The notes under the pieces are model-generated. The model saw nothing but the letters and a program-made list of their open reading frames with translations. It was not told where the DNA came from and did not search any database. This document shows, piece by piece, positions 43,043 through 52,528 of a stretch of 64,000 bases of DNA. The position numbers and the translations under genes were made by a program. How positions within the stretch are numbered: the first letter of the stretch is position 1; every line of letters starts with the position of its first letter. The DNA is taken from NCBI GenBank assembly GCA_934229625.1, contig CAKQDU010000004.1, forward strand, positions 53,099-117,098, written 5' to 3'. The stretch is from an uncultured Alphaproteobacteria bacterium (lineage in GTDB: Bacteria; Pseudomonadota; Alphaproteobacteria; RF32; CAG-239).

Positions 43043-45058
43043 TCAGCGTCCTTGCGATTGGTTCATGATTTTAATGAATATATGGTTGTCGTTATTCATA
43101 ACATTTTCAAAATTTTTGCTGTTAAGAACTTTTTCTTTCCATTGCGAAAGTTTTTCCTTGCGAGATTGATTTTGTTCTTTTGAATATTTGTTACCGGCTT
43201 CTTTCTGACTGAATTGACTGCTGATGCCTTCTAAAGCAGAGGCTGAAAAACGTTCTTGAGCGTCTGATTTCAGGTCGTAGGAAACAATTTTCTTATGTGT
43301 TTTTGCAAGAATTGCGTCACCGAGTTTATCAAGATTTGTCAATTTTTTTAGCGATTTATAACTTTGAATTGTCTCTATTGAAACGCCGCTGTCCAGCATT
43401 TTGTCGTTGTTGCCGTAGCGAGCATAATTAAAGTTACCTTTATCTAAATCATTTGACAGCTTTGTTTTGCAGTCTATGGTTTCTTTAGCCAATGTGCTAA
43501 GATATGCCGCCGTAAATTCCGCTTGTTTTGTTTTTATGGCTTCTTTATCGGTAATTCCCTCGCGAGCCGCTTTCAATTCAATTGCTAAATTTGCGGCTTC
43601 AATGGTTTCTTGAATTTCTCTAGCTTTTTCGGCTGCTTTTTTGCTCAGTTTCTTATCAATATCGGTTGCTGATAAATCACCAAGATTATATTTGAATTTT
43701 GCCGCACGAGACAAGCGTCCGTTGTCCATGCCTTCATAGGCCATTTCAACCGCTGCCATTTCAGCGCCCAAACCATAAATAGTGGCGGCAAATTTTTCGG
43801 TCTTGTCATAGTTTTTGATTGTGGTATTAACTTTATCGATGCAAGCCTGCGGATTTTGCTTATATTCTTTGTTTACCATGTCGATAAATTTCTTGTCTTT
43901 AGGATTTTCCGGATTTAGAGCGGTCCACGTTTGCGGCGTTTTGCCCAAGTTAGCGGCTATATCTTTCCACATGGCAAATTTTTTATTTTTTGTTTCGGCA
44001 TAATTATTTTTAAGGTTTGTTACAGCTTCGCCCAGCAGATACTCTCCATTTTTCTTAAAACCGCCAACCTTATCCTGACGTTTTTCTTCTTTTTCTCTTT
44101 TTGACTTTTTCATTTGTTTGTTGCTGCGGTCGCATAAATAATCAACGCCATCGCAAGCCTTGCTGACAACTTTATTTAAGCCGTAACTTGCCGCGGCCAA
44201 AAACCATTCGTTATACATATAATCGATAATATCTTGTTCTTTGATTTTGTCGCCGTTAAAATCATTTTTGCTTTTGTCGTCTTCAGGGGCATCTTCAACG
44301 GTAGCTTCGTTAATGTCTTCATCTTCTGTTTTTTTCTTAGGCTGAACGTTGATTTTCACCGGTTTTTCTTCAACTTTGACTTTTAAGGCTTCTTTTTTAT
44401 CTTCGCCGCCGATTTCCAAACCATCTTCATTGGCGGCGACGTTGACTTGCAGCGGTGTCTGTTGGAGTTGATTTTGCTTTTCGGCGGAAGACTGCGCATT
44501 TGCCAGAGGTTTGCCGCTGATAGCCGGAGATATTCCGTCCTCATCTTTTATGTTTCCGGCTTTGGAAATTTCATCAATTGTCAAACCATTGCCATCTGCT
44601 TCCAAAGATACGCCTAGATTTTTTAATTCTTCAAGTTTGGATGTATAATCAGATTGATGTTTTTTAAATACATTTCTATCCGCTTCCGGCAATTCCGGAC
44701 GAGCCGTATTGGCCTTATCACAGGCAGCAACCGCTTGTTTTGCGGTAAAAGTTGCAAAAGTTTCTTTGGTCATCGGATGTTTTATTTCTAAAAAGGAATT
44801 TAGTTGCTCTTGTTTTATTGTGCCATTTTCAGCAAGTCCTTTAACCCTTTTAACGGTTTCAACCATTTTGTCTAAATTAACCAAACCCATATTTTTTTTA
44901 TTGCCGACTTTAGGAAAAACTTTTTTGGCAAACTCTTTAGATTCCAAAAGTTTTGGATTTTTATCCAAAATAGATTTCAGTTTATCATCAGATTCTTTAT
45001 TTTCAACAGCATTCAAAAATTCAGTTGTTGCTTTTGCCGCTTGAACGTCTTTTGCCAT
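43043..45058 (-). CDS. large polar protein of the virD4 operon
   Basis: AAAGGAG lies 8 bases before the ATG at 45058; the longer frame starts with TTG, so I take 671 residues. The N-terminal 130 residues are helical (AKATTEFLNAVENKESDDKL). A Gln/Glu-rich disordered section follows (about 190-270). The C-terminal 380 residues are helical and Lys-rich. No membrane helix and no known motif. It may be a scaffold or a substrate of the VirD4 system. Confidence 0.7.
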   Translation of the reverse strand: MAKDVQAAKATTEFLNAVENKESDDKLKSILDKNPKLLESKEFAKKVFPKVGNKKNMGLVNLDKMVETVKRVKGLAENGTIKQEQLNSFLEIKHPMTKETFATFTAKQAVAACDKANTARPELPEADRNVFKKHQSDYTSKLEELKNLGVSLEADGNGLTIDEISKAGNIKDEDGISPAISGKPLANAQSSAEKQNQLQQTPLQVNVAANEDGLEIGGEDKKEALKVKVEEKPVKINVQPKKKTEDEDINEATVEDAPEDDKSKNDFNGDKIKEQDIIDYMYNEWFLAAASYGLNKVVSKACDGVDYLCDRSNKQMKKSKREKEEKRQDKVGGFKKNGEYLLGEAVTNLKNNYAETKNKKFAMWKDIAANLGKTPQTWTALNPENPKDKKFIDMVNKEYKQNPQACIDKVNTTIKNYDKTEKFAATIYGLGAEMAAVEMAYEGMDNGRLSRAAKFKYNLGDLSATDIDKKLSKKAAEKAREIQETIEAANLAIELKAAREGITDKEAIKTKQAEFTAAYLSTLAKETIDCKTKLSNDLDKGNFNYARYGNNDKMLDSGVSIETIQSYKSLKKLTNLDKLGDAILAKTHKKIVSYDLKSDAQERFSASALEGISSQFSQKEAGNKYSKEQNQSRKEKLSQWKEKVLNSKNFENVMNNDNHIFIKIMNQSQGR

Positions 45059-45129
45059 TAGTGATACTCCTTTTTCAATCTTTAGTGCCAATATACCATA
45101 TAAAATGATTTTTGTCTATTATTTTTTAA

Positions 45130-46140
45130 CTAAACTTTGAGTCTTTTCAAAAAGTTACCGATTTCCAAATTAACTCTGATACCATCTTTAGGGGTGACTT
45201 TTAAAAGTCCGAACCACCGCGGTTTAATTTTACTGAAATCTATAGGTGAAAATATTGCCGGATTAGTTGTCAGCGCCTTGAAAGCGCCGTCAACATCTTT
45301 CTGCGCCACCCTAAAGTAGTTGCTGATTAGTTTATCGGCGTCCACAGGAAAGTTTTTTGCCGCCAACGCTTCAGTAAATTTGCGTTGTCTTTCTTTTCGT
45401 TCCATATATTCTTCATACATCATACGTTTAATTTGTTTTTCCTGATATTTCAAAAATTTTGCCTGATAGGTCAGCTCGCAACCTTCAATATCTATTAAAA
45501 TTTCTACATAAGAAATTACGGCCAATTGCAAATCGGTGTCAGTAAGTTTTTCAGCAAAACTTAAAAATGCCTCGTCGGAAGAAGTAAGCGGAAAATTTCC
45601 GATTTCCTGAGGATACATTTTTGTCAGAAGCACCCATCCGGCAACCACATCGTCAGATAGAATTTTTCCGATACTCGGCTTATAATTAGGATACAGGTCG
45701 TCGATTTCAAACAAGCATTGATATGGTTGGTTCAAATTGGCCATAGAAAGCTTGTTTACTGAATTGTAAAAATTCAGAAAAGCTTGAGCCAATTCAGATT
45801 CATCATTTCCCAACATCGGCTGGTCATGAGTTTCTTGAGCTTCGATTTTAGCGTCTTGCAAAGAAGATACCAGCATTTTATCCAAATCTTCATCCGACAT
45901 GGTTTCATTTACTTCCTGACCTTGAGCGCTCAATTCGGAGGTATAATCAATCTGTTTATCATCATCATCTTCCTCTTCCTCGTTTTCCGCAGCAGGAGCC
46001 GGTTCTGCGTTTTTCAGCTGATTTATTCTTTCATTAGCTGACACGTCGCTTTCCGCCTCTGCTTCGTCCAGGGAATCGTTAATAAAACTGTCTAAAAGTT
46101 TTTCAAAATCATCATCTTCTAAAACATTGCTGTCGGCCAT
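45130..46140 (-). CDS. acidic-N-terminus protein, first gene of the virD4 operon
   Basis: AGGAG sits before the ATG at 46140; longer frames start upstream without such a site. 336 residues. The first 115 are acidic and disordered (NEEEEDDDDKQIDYTSELSA). A helical globular domain follows (about 125-336) that ends FGLLKVTPKDGIRVNLEIGN. No membrane helix. Not recognised. Two TATAAT-like boxes with TTGC lie between it and the divergent rluD. Confidence 0.7.
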   Translation of the reverse strand: MADSNVLEDDDFEKLLDSFINDSLDEAEAESDVSANERINQLKNAEPAPAAENEEEEDDDDKQIDYTSELSAQGQEVNETMSDEDLDKMLVSSLQDAKIEAQETHDQPMLGNDESELAQAFLNFYNSVNKLSMANLNQPYQCLFEIDDLYPNYKPSIGKILSDDVVAGWVLLTKMYPQEIGNFPLTSSDEAFLSFAEKLTDTDLQLAVISYVEILIDIEGCELTYQAKFLKYQEKQIKRMMYEEYMERKERQRKFTEALAAKNFPVDADKLISNYFRVAQKDVDGAFKALTTNPAIFSPIDFSKIKPRWFGLLKVTPKDGIRVNLEIGNFLKRLKV

Positions 46141-46238
46141 ATTTTTTCTCCTGAATATCTGCATAATCTTTACTTGCAATTATAAGCAAGACTTATTAAG
46201 CTGTATTATAATGCAAATATATTTAATAAAGGCTAAAA

Positions 46239-47210
46239 ATGAACAGCGAAGACACAATATTTTCAACACCCGAAGTGGTAAAGGCGGATGAAAAGCAGCG
46301 TTTGGATAAGTTTTTGACCGGAAATCTGCCGGATTTTTCTCGCTCGCAGATTCAAAGGCTGATTTCTGACGGCAATGTTATGGCGGATGATGTGGTTATC
46401 TCGGATAATTCATACCGGATTAAAGAGGGAGACAGTTTTACGGTTTGTGTGCCGCCGGCCGAAGAAGCCCTGCCTTTAGCGGAGAATATTGAGCTGGATA
46501 TCGTTTATGAAGACAACGATTTATTAGTTGTAAACAAACCGGCGGGTATGACTGTTCATCCGGCGGCCGGTGTGTCTCATGGAACATTGGTTAATGCCTT
46601 GCTTTTTCATTGTAAAGACAGTTTGTCTGGAATAGGCGGAGTTAAGCGTCCGGGGATAGTTCATCGTATAGACCGTGAAACCAGCGGTTTGCTTGTTGTG
46701 GCAAAAAATGATATTGCTCACCGTTTTTTAAGCGAGCAATTTGCCGAACATTCTATAGAACGCACATATTTTGCCGTTGTTTACGGGGTTCCTATGCCGT
46801 TGGCCGGAAAAATTGAAGGCAATATAGGCCGCAGTCCGGTTGACCGTAAAAAAATGTCAATTGTAACAAGCGGAGGGAAAACCGCCGTAACTCACTATAA
46901 AACTCTGCAAATATTTAAAAATGCCATTTCTTTAGTGCAATGTAATTTAGAAACAGGACGCACACACCAGATTCGAGTACACTTAACAAGTGTAGGGAAT
47001 GCTTTAGTCGGTGACAAAGTCTATGTTAAAAATCATAAAACGTCTGTTAATTTGCCGCAAAAACTTAAAAATTTTGTAAATGAATTTCCAAGACAAGCCT
47101 TGCATGCAAAGAGTTTGGGGTTTATTCATCCGCGCACGAAAAAGTTTATGCAATTTGATTCTGAAATGCCGGATGATATTTCGGAATTGTTGCAGAAATT
47201 GGCTGAGTAG
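46239..47210 (+). CDS. rluD: ribosomal large subunit pseudouridine synthase, RluD type
   Basis: 323 residues. S4 RNA-binding domain at about 18-80 (RLDKFLTGNLPDFSRSQIQR), then LLVVNKPAGMTVHPAAG and the catalytic motif IVHRIDRETSGLLVVAKND with Asp near 145. HQIRVHLTSVGNALVGD and RQALHAKSLGFIHP follow. RluD makes pseudouridines in helix 69 of 23S rRNA; RluC is the alternative. It is transcribed away from the virD4 operon. Confidence 0.9.
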   Translation: MNSEDTIFSTPEVVKADEKQRLDKFLTGNLPDFSRSQIQRLISDGNVMADDVVISDNSYRIKEGDSFTVCVPPAEEALPLAENIELDIVYEDNDLLVVNKPAGMTVHPAAGVSHGTLVNALLFHCKDSLSGIGGVKRPGIVHRIDRETSGLLVVAKNDIAHRFLSEQFAEHSIERTYFAVVYGVPMPLAGKIEGNIGRSPVDRKKMSIVTSGGKTAVTHYKTLQIFKNAISLVQCNLETGRTHQIRVHLTSVGNALVGDKVYVKNHKTSVNLPQKLKNFVNEFPRQALHAKSLGFIHPRTKKFMQFDSEMPDDISELLQKLAE

Positions 47211-47320
47211 TACAAATCTTTAGTTGATATTTGTTCAAAAATAAAACTAAAGTATAGGTTGTTTGTTAAAATTTTCATCTATATCATACATCTAAACAAC
47301 TAACAGGGGAAGTGAAGATA

Positions 47321-48196
47321 ATGGAAAATTTAACAGCACTTACCGGAATGGACTTTTCTCCGGAAATTAACTTGGCCAGATATTTGCAAAATATTCGCAG
47401 ATATCCGATTTTGACCCAGGAAGAAGAATACATGCTTGCCACAAAATATAAAGAAAGCGGCAATAAAGATGTGGCGTATCAGCTTATCACATCGCACTTG
47501 CGGTTGGTAGTGAAAGTTGTGTCACGCTATAAAGGCTATGGATTGCCGGTAAGTGAAATGATTTCTGAAGGAAATATCGGATTGTTATATGCCATAGATA
47601 AATTTGAGCCGGATAAAGGCTTTCGTTTTTCTACATACGCATTGTGGTGGATAAAGGCTTCGGTGCAAAAGTATATCCTTAATTCATGGTCGTTGGTAAA
47701 ACTTGGAACTACGGCAGCGCAGAAAAAATTATTTTTTAATTTACGGAAAATTAAAAACAATCTGAATCTGATGGATGACCGTGAACTTTCTTCAGATGTG
47801 CTGAAAGAAATTGCTCGCTCGCTGGATGTGAGCGTTCAGGAAGTTACAGATATGAATACACGTTTGAAGGCGCATGACGGCTCATTAAATTCTCCCATAG
47901 ACAGCGATTCTGACCATACTGCGGAATGGATGGATTTTATTTCAGATGGCAAACCAAATCAGGAAGAACGCTACGCATATAAGGAAACCATGAATTACCG
48001 CCGCAAATTGTTTAATCGCGCAATTACTGTTTTAAACCCTCGTGAAAAGGACATTCTTTTTAAGCGCCGGATGAGTGAGGATACTATCACCTTAGAAGAC
48101 CTTAGTCAGGCATATAATATCTCAAAAGAGCGAGTTCGTCAAATAGAGCTGAACTCTATCCGAAAAATATCAAAAGCTATAGAAGTTTTACAATAA
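47321..48196 (+). CDS. rpoH: heat-shock sigma factor RpoH
   Basis: AGGGGA lies 10 bases before the ATG at 47321; an in-frame GTG at 47312 is too close to it. 291 residues. Region 2 (LRLVVKVVSRYKGYGLPVSE, MISEGNIGLLYAIDKFEPDK, FRFSTYALWWIKASVQKYIL), then the RpoH box AAQKKLFFNLRK, and region 4 (LEDLSQAYNISKERVRQIEL). The leader has GTTGTTT near 47261 that could pair with AAACAAC close to the ribosome-binding site, a possible thermosensor (weak). Confidence 0.93.
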   Translation: MENLTALTGMDFSPEINLARYLQNIRRYPILTQEEEYMLATKYKESGNKDVAYQLITSHLRLVVKVVSRYKGYGLPVSEMISEGNIGLLYAIDKFEPDKGFRFSTYALWWIKASVQKYILNSWSLVKLGTTAAQKKLFFNLRKIKNNLNLMDDRELSSDVLKEIARSLDVSVQEVTDMNTRLKAHDGSLNSPIDSDSDHTAEWMDFISDGKPNQEERYAYKETMNYRRKLFNRAITVLNPREKDILFKRRMSEDTITLEDLSQAYNISKERVRQIELNSIRKISKAIEVLQ

Positions 48197-48268
48197 TCAT
48201 TCTCTTGAAAAGTTCTTTTTATCGCATATCTATAGTCAGACTCATTATATCTCGGAGGTTTGGCGGCT

Positions 48269-49393
48269 ATGAAAAAAAGCACTTTCAAAAATGTATTGAT
48301 TATAATATTGTCACTTATAATTGTTGTCGGCTGTATTTTGTTTTATTTCTATGGACGTCAACCGGCCGTGAATTTTATAAAACCGGAAAAACCGATTGAG
48401 GTCGTGGCTGAATTGCCGAAAATTCAGGATATAAGCATTGAAAAAAATTTTATAGGACGCGTTGCGGCAATCAGAAGTGTTAATATTTTACCATATTTGA
48501 GCGGATATGTGGCGGATATTCCTTCAGACAGCGGACAACAGGTAAAGCGCGGAGATATTTTAATCATATTGCGGCAATCTGAGTACAAAGCGGCCGTACA
48601 TTCTGCTTATGCCGCTGTTTTATCTGCGGTTGCGGATTTGCAAAACTCCAAGAATCAATATCAGCGTCTGCAAAAAGCCGGAGCCAAAGCGGTGTCTCAA
48701 TCCGAGCTTGATAATGCCGAAACAGCGGTTCTGACCTCTGAGGCTGCCGTAAAGCAAGCGGCGGCAAACTTAGAAACAGCTCGCATAAATTTGAATTATA
48801 CTTTAATAAGAGCGCCGTTTGATGGGGTTTTAGGCAATATCAACATAGCGGTCGGAGATTTTGTAACTCCTTCAATGAAGCCGAGTTTAGTGCGTATTGT
48901 GCAATATAATCCGGCGCGTGTGATTTTTTCTGTTACGGATAAAGAATTTTTACAGCAGCACAATCTGTTTAAGGATAAAGTGCGCCTGATACTTTCAGAT
49001 GGTAAAAAATATCCATTCAGCGGTAAAGTGATATATACCGAGAATGCTATAGAAAAAAGCACCAATACTCTGGCTGTTTATGCCGAATTTGAAAATCCGG
49101 ATAAAATGTTAATTCCCAACGCATATGTGAAAGTTTTGCTGGAACACACTTATAAAAATGTGGTTTCTGTTTCCGGAAAATTGATACAGAAAAAAAATAA
49201 TATCAGTTATTTATATGTTGTGAAAAACGATAAAGTTGTTTTGAAACCCGTTGATATTTTGGCGGATAACGGGGAGTCTGTTATTTTGAAAAATAATTTT
49301 ATTCAGGGAGAAAGTTTGATAACACAAGAGATTGAGCCTCATTTATTGGGGCAAAAAGTTCTAATTAAAAATCAATCGCCGGAGGAAAAATAA
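48269..49393 (+). CDS. RND efflux periplasmic adaptor (AcrA/MexA family)
   Basis: The ATG at 48269 follows GGAGG by 11 bases; the longer TTG start is too near it. 374 residues. N-terminal membrane anchor (VLIIILSLIIVVGCILFYFY) with no lipobox, then the lipoyl halves (SVNILPYLSGYVADIPSDSG, INLNYTLIRAPFDGVLGNIN). A helical hairpin and a beta-barrel domain (VIFSVTDKEFLQQH) complete it. It bridges the inner-membrane pump and outer-membrane channel. First gene of a three-gene operon. Confidence 0.9.
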   Translation: MKKSTFKNVLIIILSLIIVVGCILFYFYGRQPAVNFIKPEKPIEVVAELPKIQDISIEKNFIGRVAAIRSVNILPYLSGYVADIPSDSGQQVKRGDILIILRQSEYKAAVHSAYAAVLSAVADLQNSKNQYQRLQKAGAKAVSQSELDNAETAVLTSEAAVKQAAANLETARINLNYTLIRAPFDGVLGNINIAVGDFVTPSMKPSLVRIVQYNPARVIFSVTDKEFLQQHNLFKDKVRLILSDGKKYPFSGKVIYTENAIEKSTNTLAVYAEFENPDKMLIPNAYVKVLLEHTYKNVVSVSGKLIQKKNNISYLYVVKNDKVVLKPVDILADNGESVILKNNFIQGESLITQEIEPHLLGQKVLIKNQSPEEK

Positions 49394-49396
49394 GTT

Positions 49397-52300
49397 ATGT
49401 TTTCAGAATTTTTTATTAACCGTCCGCGTTTTGCTATTGTGCTTTCCATTGTATTGATAATTCTTGGTCTGTTATCATTGTCTGTGCTGCCCGTGGCTCA
49501 ATATCCCGAAATCACTCCGCCGCAGATTGTTGTTTCCACAACTTATTCCGGTGCCGGTTCACAAGTTTTGACCGATACAGTAGCCGTTCCGATAGAAAAT
49601 GAGGTGAATGGTGTGGAAAATATGCTTTATATGTCATCATCGTCAGATGATAATGGTTCTTATCAGCTGACCGTAACTTTTGATATTGGGACAAACGCTG
49701 ATATTGCTCAGGTAAAAGTACAAAATCGTTTGCAACAGGTAATGTCCGAATTGCCTGAGGAAGTCAATCAATACGGTGTCAGCGTTAAAACCCAAAATCC
49801 CAACATTCTAGCGCTGTTGGTGCTGCGTTCGCCGAATCATTTGTATGATGATTTGTTTTTAAGCAATTATGCCTACACTAACATAAAAAATGCTCTGTCG
49901 CGAGTCAAAGGAGTTGGTGAGGTGCAAATATTCGGACCGCAGTACAGTATGCGAATTTGGCTTAATTCAGACAAACTAAATGCTTTGGGATTGAACAGTA
50001 TTGATGTGATGAAAGCTGTTAAAAATCAAAATATTCAGGCTTCTGTCGGCAGCATAGGCGCGGCTCCGAGCGATAAGGATAATAAAATTGTGCTGTCGCT
50101 GACGGCAAAGGGATTGCTTAATAGTGTTGATGATTTTAATAATATTGTAGTCGCATCCGGTGCCGATGGAGCGCAAATATATCTCAAAGATGTGGCAAAA
50201 GTTGAATTGGGCGCCGATACTTATAATATTAAATCAGGCTACAACAATGCGCCTGCTTTAATTATGGCAATAAATCAATTGCCGAACTCAAATTCTTTGC
50301 AGATTATGGATAATTTGCGCCGAAAAATTACTGATTTGTCAAAAGTTTTGCCGCAAGACATGGATTTAGAGGTTGCTTATGATTCCACCGAATATGTGCG
50401 AGCATCTATTCAAAGTATTATAGATACGCTGCTGATTACTTTCTTGCTGGTGGTTCTGGTAACGTATATATTTTTGCAAAAACTTAAAACAACGCTTATA
50501 CCGCTTCTGACAATTCCAGTATCATTGATAGCCACGTTTATTGTTGTGTATTTGCTTGGTTTTAATATTAACATTTTGACCTTGTTTGCCATGATTTTGG
50601 CAATTGGTCTGGTGGTGGATGACGCTATTATTGTTGTTGAGCGAGTGCAATATTTGATGCTTAACCAAAAACAAGACGCTAAAACCGCCTCTCTGACAGC
50701 CATGCGGCAGATTGGCAGCGCCATTATAGCCACTACATTTGTGTTGCTTGCCATTTTTATTCCGGTTGGGTTAATGGCCGGAATTACCGGTAAAATTTAT
50801 CAGCAATTTGCCGTAACCATTGCTACGGCTGTTGCTTTTTCGGCGCTTAATGCTCTGACGCTGAGTCCGGCTTTGTGCGCAATATTTCTGCGCGGAGACG
50901 AAAACAGCGAGCCGCATGGCTTTTTTGCTTGGTTTGATAAAGTGTTGGATAAAAGCAGGACTCATTATCTTAAAGCTGTTGTTTATTTTTCGGAACATCT
51001 AAAGATTATGCTGCTGTGCATGCTGGGAACAATAGTGTTGATAGCGGCTGGGTTTGCCTATACGCCGACCTCGTTTTTGCCGGAAGAAGACCAGGGCATT
51101 GTTTTTGCCGATATTCAGCTGGCGGACACGGCTAGTATAAATGAGACCAACAAAATCATAAGTGAAATGAATGATGAAATATTGCAAACCGAGGGTGTTA
51201 AATATTTCATATCAGTCGCCGGTTACAGTATGTTGGGCGGTGGCGGAGAAAACGTGGCATTAGGTGTGATTGGTCTGGAAAATTGGGATAAACGAAAAGT
51301 TAAAGAACTTTCTATAGAAGCCATAAGTCAAAATTTGCGCCGCCGATTTGCTGATAATAAACAAGCGTCAATAAACTTTTTTGCACCTCCGGCCATTCCC
51401 GGTGTCGGACAAAGCAATGGTATTTCTTTTGAATTTGTTACATTAGACGGCAACGCATCTCCGCAAAAATTATATTCACAATTAGAAAAATATTTGCAGG
51501 CGGTTAATAAAAGCAGAGATTTTAATTATGCGTTCAGTACGTTTACGGCGCAAACTCCGCATATATATTTGGATATAGACCGCAAAAAAGCGGAATATTA
51601 TAAAGTTCCGGTCTCATCATTGTTTACGGCGCTGCAAAATAATTTGGGAGCGCGTTATATCAACAATATTACATTAAGCGGTCAGGTAAATAAAGTTATT
51701 CTGCAAGCCGACTATCAATACCGCCGAAGCACAGAGGATATAGGTAATTTATATGTTCGCTCGGAAGACGGGCAGCTTGTGCGTATAAATAGTTTTGCCG
51801 ATGTGAAAACCGAACTTTTACCAAAGATTATTTATCGGTTTAATCAATATGCTTCAGCTTCCGTTACGGCAATGTCAAAAGAAGGCGTCAGCAGCGGCAC
51901 GGCGCTGAATAAACTTGAGCAGATTGAAAAAATTCTGCCTAAAGAATATGGAATCCGGTGGACAGGGTTAAGTTTGCAAGAAATAGAAACGCGTGGATTA
52001 GCATTGATATTGATTAGTCTGGCCGTGATATTTTGCTATTTGTTTTTAGTGGCATTGTATGAGAGCTGGCTTTTAGCTTTGGCGGTAATATTTTCAACGG
52101 TGTTTGCGATTTTAGGTGCGTTGGTTGGTTTATTTATTATGGGACAGTCTTTAAGTATTTATGCTCAGCTTGGGTTGATTATGCTGATAGGCCTAGCCGC
52201 AAAAAACGCCATTTTGATTGTGGAATTTACAAAAATGTATCGTGAACAGGGGATTCCCATAACAGAAGCGGCGCGCCGAGGAGCCGAAGAACGCTACCGC

Positions 52301-52528
52301 GCAGTTTTGATGACCGCATTCACATTTATTCTCGGTGTTTTTCCTATGATTGTTGCGACCGGAGCCGGAGCAAGTTCGCAAATAGCCATCGGCTCATCCG
52401 TATTTTATGGAATGATTGCGGCAACTTTAATCGGTATTATCTTTATTCCGGCGCTGTTTGCTTTTTTTGAACATATAAAAGAATATTTTGCTTCGCAATC
52501 TAAAAACAAGGAGACGGAAAATGCATAA
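49397..52528 (+). CDS. RND multidrug efflux pump (AcrB/MexB family)
   Basis: 1043 residues, 12 membrane helices, normal for HAE1 pumps. N-terminus FFINRPRFAIVLSIVLIILG, porter-domain motif with SDDNGSYQLTVTF, TM4 GLVVDDAIIVVERV with the paired Asp of the proton path, GSAIIATTFVLLAIFIPVGL, and RGAEERYRAVLMTAFTFILG near the end. It exports drugs or lipophilic compounds using proton force. It starts 3 bases after the adaptor and overlaps the outer-membrane factor gene by 8 bases. Confidence 0.95.
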   Translation: MFSEFFINRPRFAIVLSIVLIILGLLSLSVLPVAQYPEITPPQIVVSTTYSGAGSQVLTDTVAVPIENEVNGVENMLYMSSSSDDNGSYQLTVTFDIGTNADIAQVKVQNRLQQVMSELPEEVNQYGVSVKTQNPNILALLVLRSPNHLYDDLFLSNYAYTNIKNALSRVKGVGEVQIFGPQYSMRIWLNSDKLNALGLNSIDVMKAVKNQNIQASVGSIGAAPSDKDNKIVLSLTAKGLLNSVDDFNNIVVASGADGAQIYLKDVAKVELGADTYNIKSGYNNAPALIMAINQLPNSNSLQIMDNLRRKITDLSKVLPQDMDLEVAYDSTEYVRASIQSIIDTLLITFLLVVLVTYIFLQKLKTTLIPLLTIPVSLIATFIVVYLLGFNINILTLFAMILAIGLVVDDAIIVVERVQYLMLNQKQDAKTASLTAMRQIGSAIIATTFVLLAIFIPVGLMAGITGKIYQQFAVTIATAVAFSALNALTLSPALCAIFLRGDENSEPHGFFAWFDKVLDKSRTHYLKAVVYFSEHLKIMLLCMLGTIVLIAAGFAYTPTSFLPEEDQGIVFADIQLADTASINETNKIISEMNDEILQTEGVKYFISVAGYSMLGGGGENVALGVIGLENWDKRKVKELSIEAISQNLRRRFADNKQASINFFAPPAIPGVGQSNGISFEFVTLDGNASPQKLYSQLEKYLQAVNKSRDFNYAFSTFTAQTPHIYLDIDRKKAEYYKVPVSSLFTALQNNLGARYINNITLSGQVNKVILQADYQYRRSTEDIGNLYVRSEDGQLVRINSFADVKTELLPKIIYRFNQYASASVTAMSKEGVSSGTALNKLEQIEKILPKEYGIRWTGLSLQEIETRGLALILISLAVIFCYLFLVALYESWLLALAVIFSTVFAILGALVGLFIMGQSLSIYAQLGLIMLIGLAAKNAILIVEFTKMYREQGIPITEAARRGAEERYRAVLMTAFTFILGVFPMIVATGAGASSQIAIGSSVFYGMIAATLIGIIFIPALFAFFEHIKEYFASQSKNKETENA

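Noticed and set aside
47211..47320. RNA thermosensor before rpoH
   Set aside because: Only a short GTTGTTT/AAACAAC pairing is visible; too weak to list as a feature without folding and covariation.
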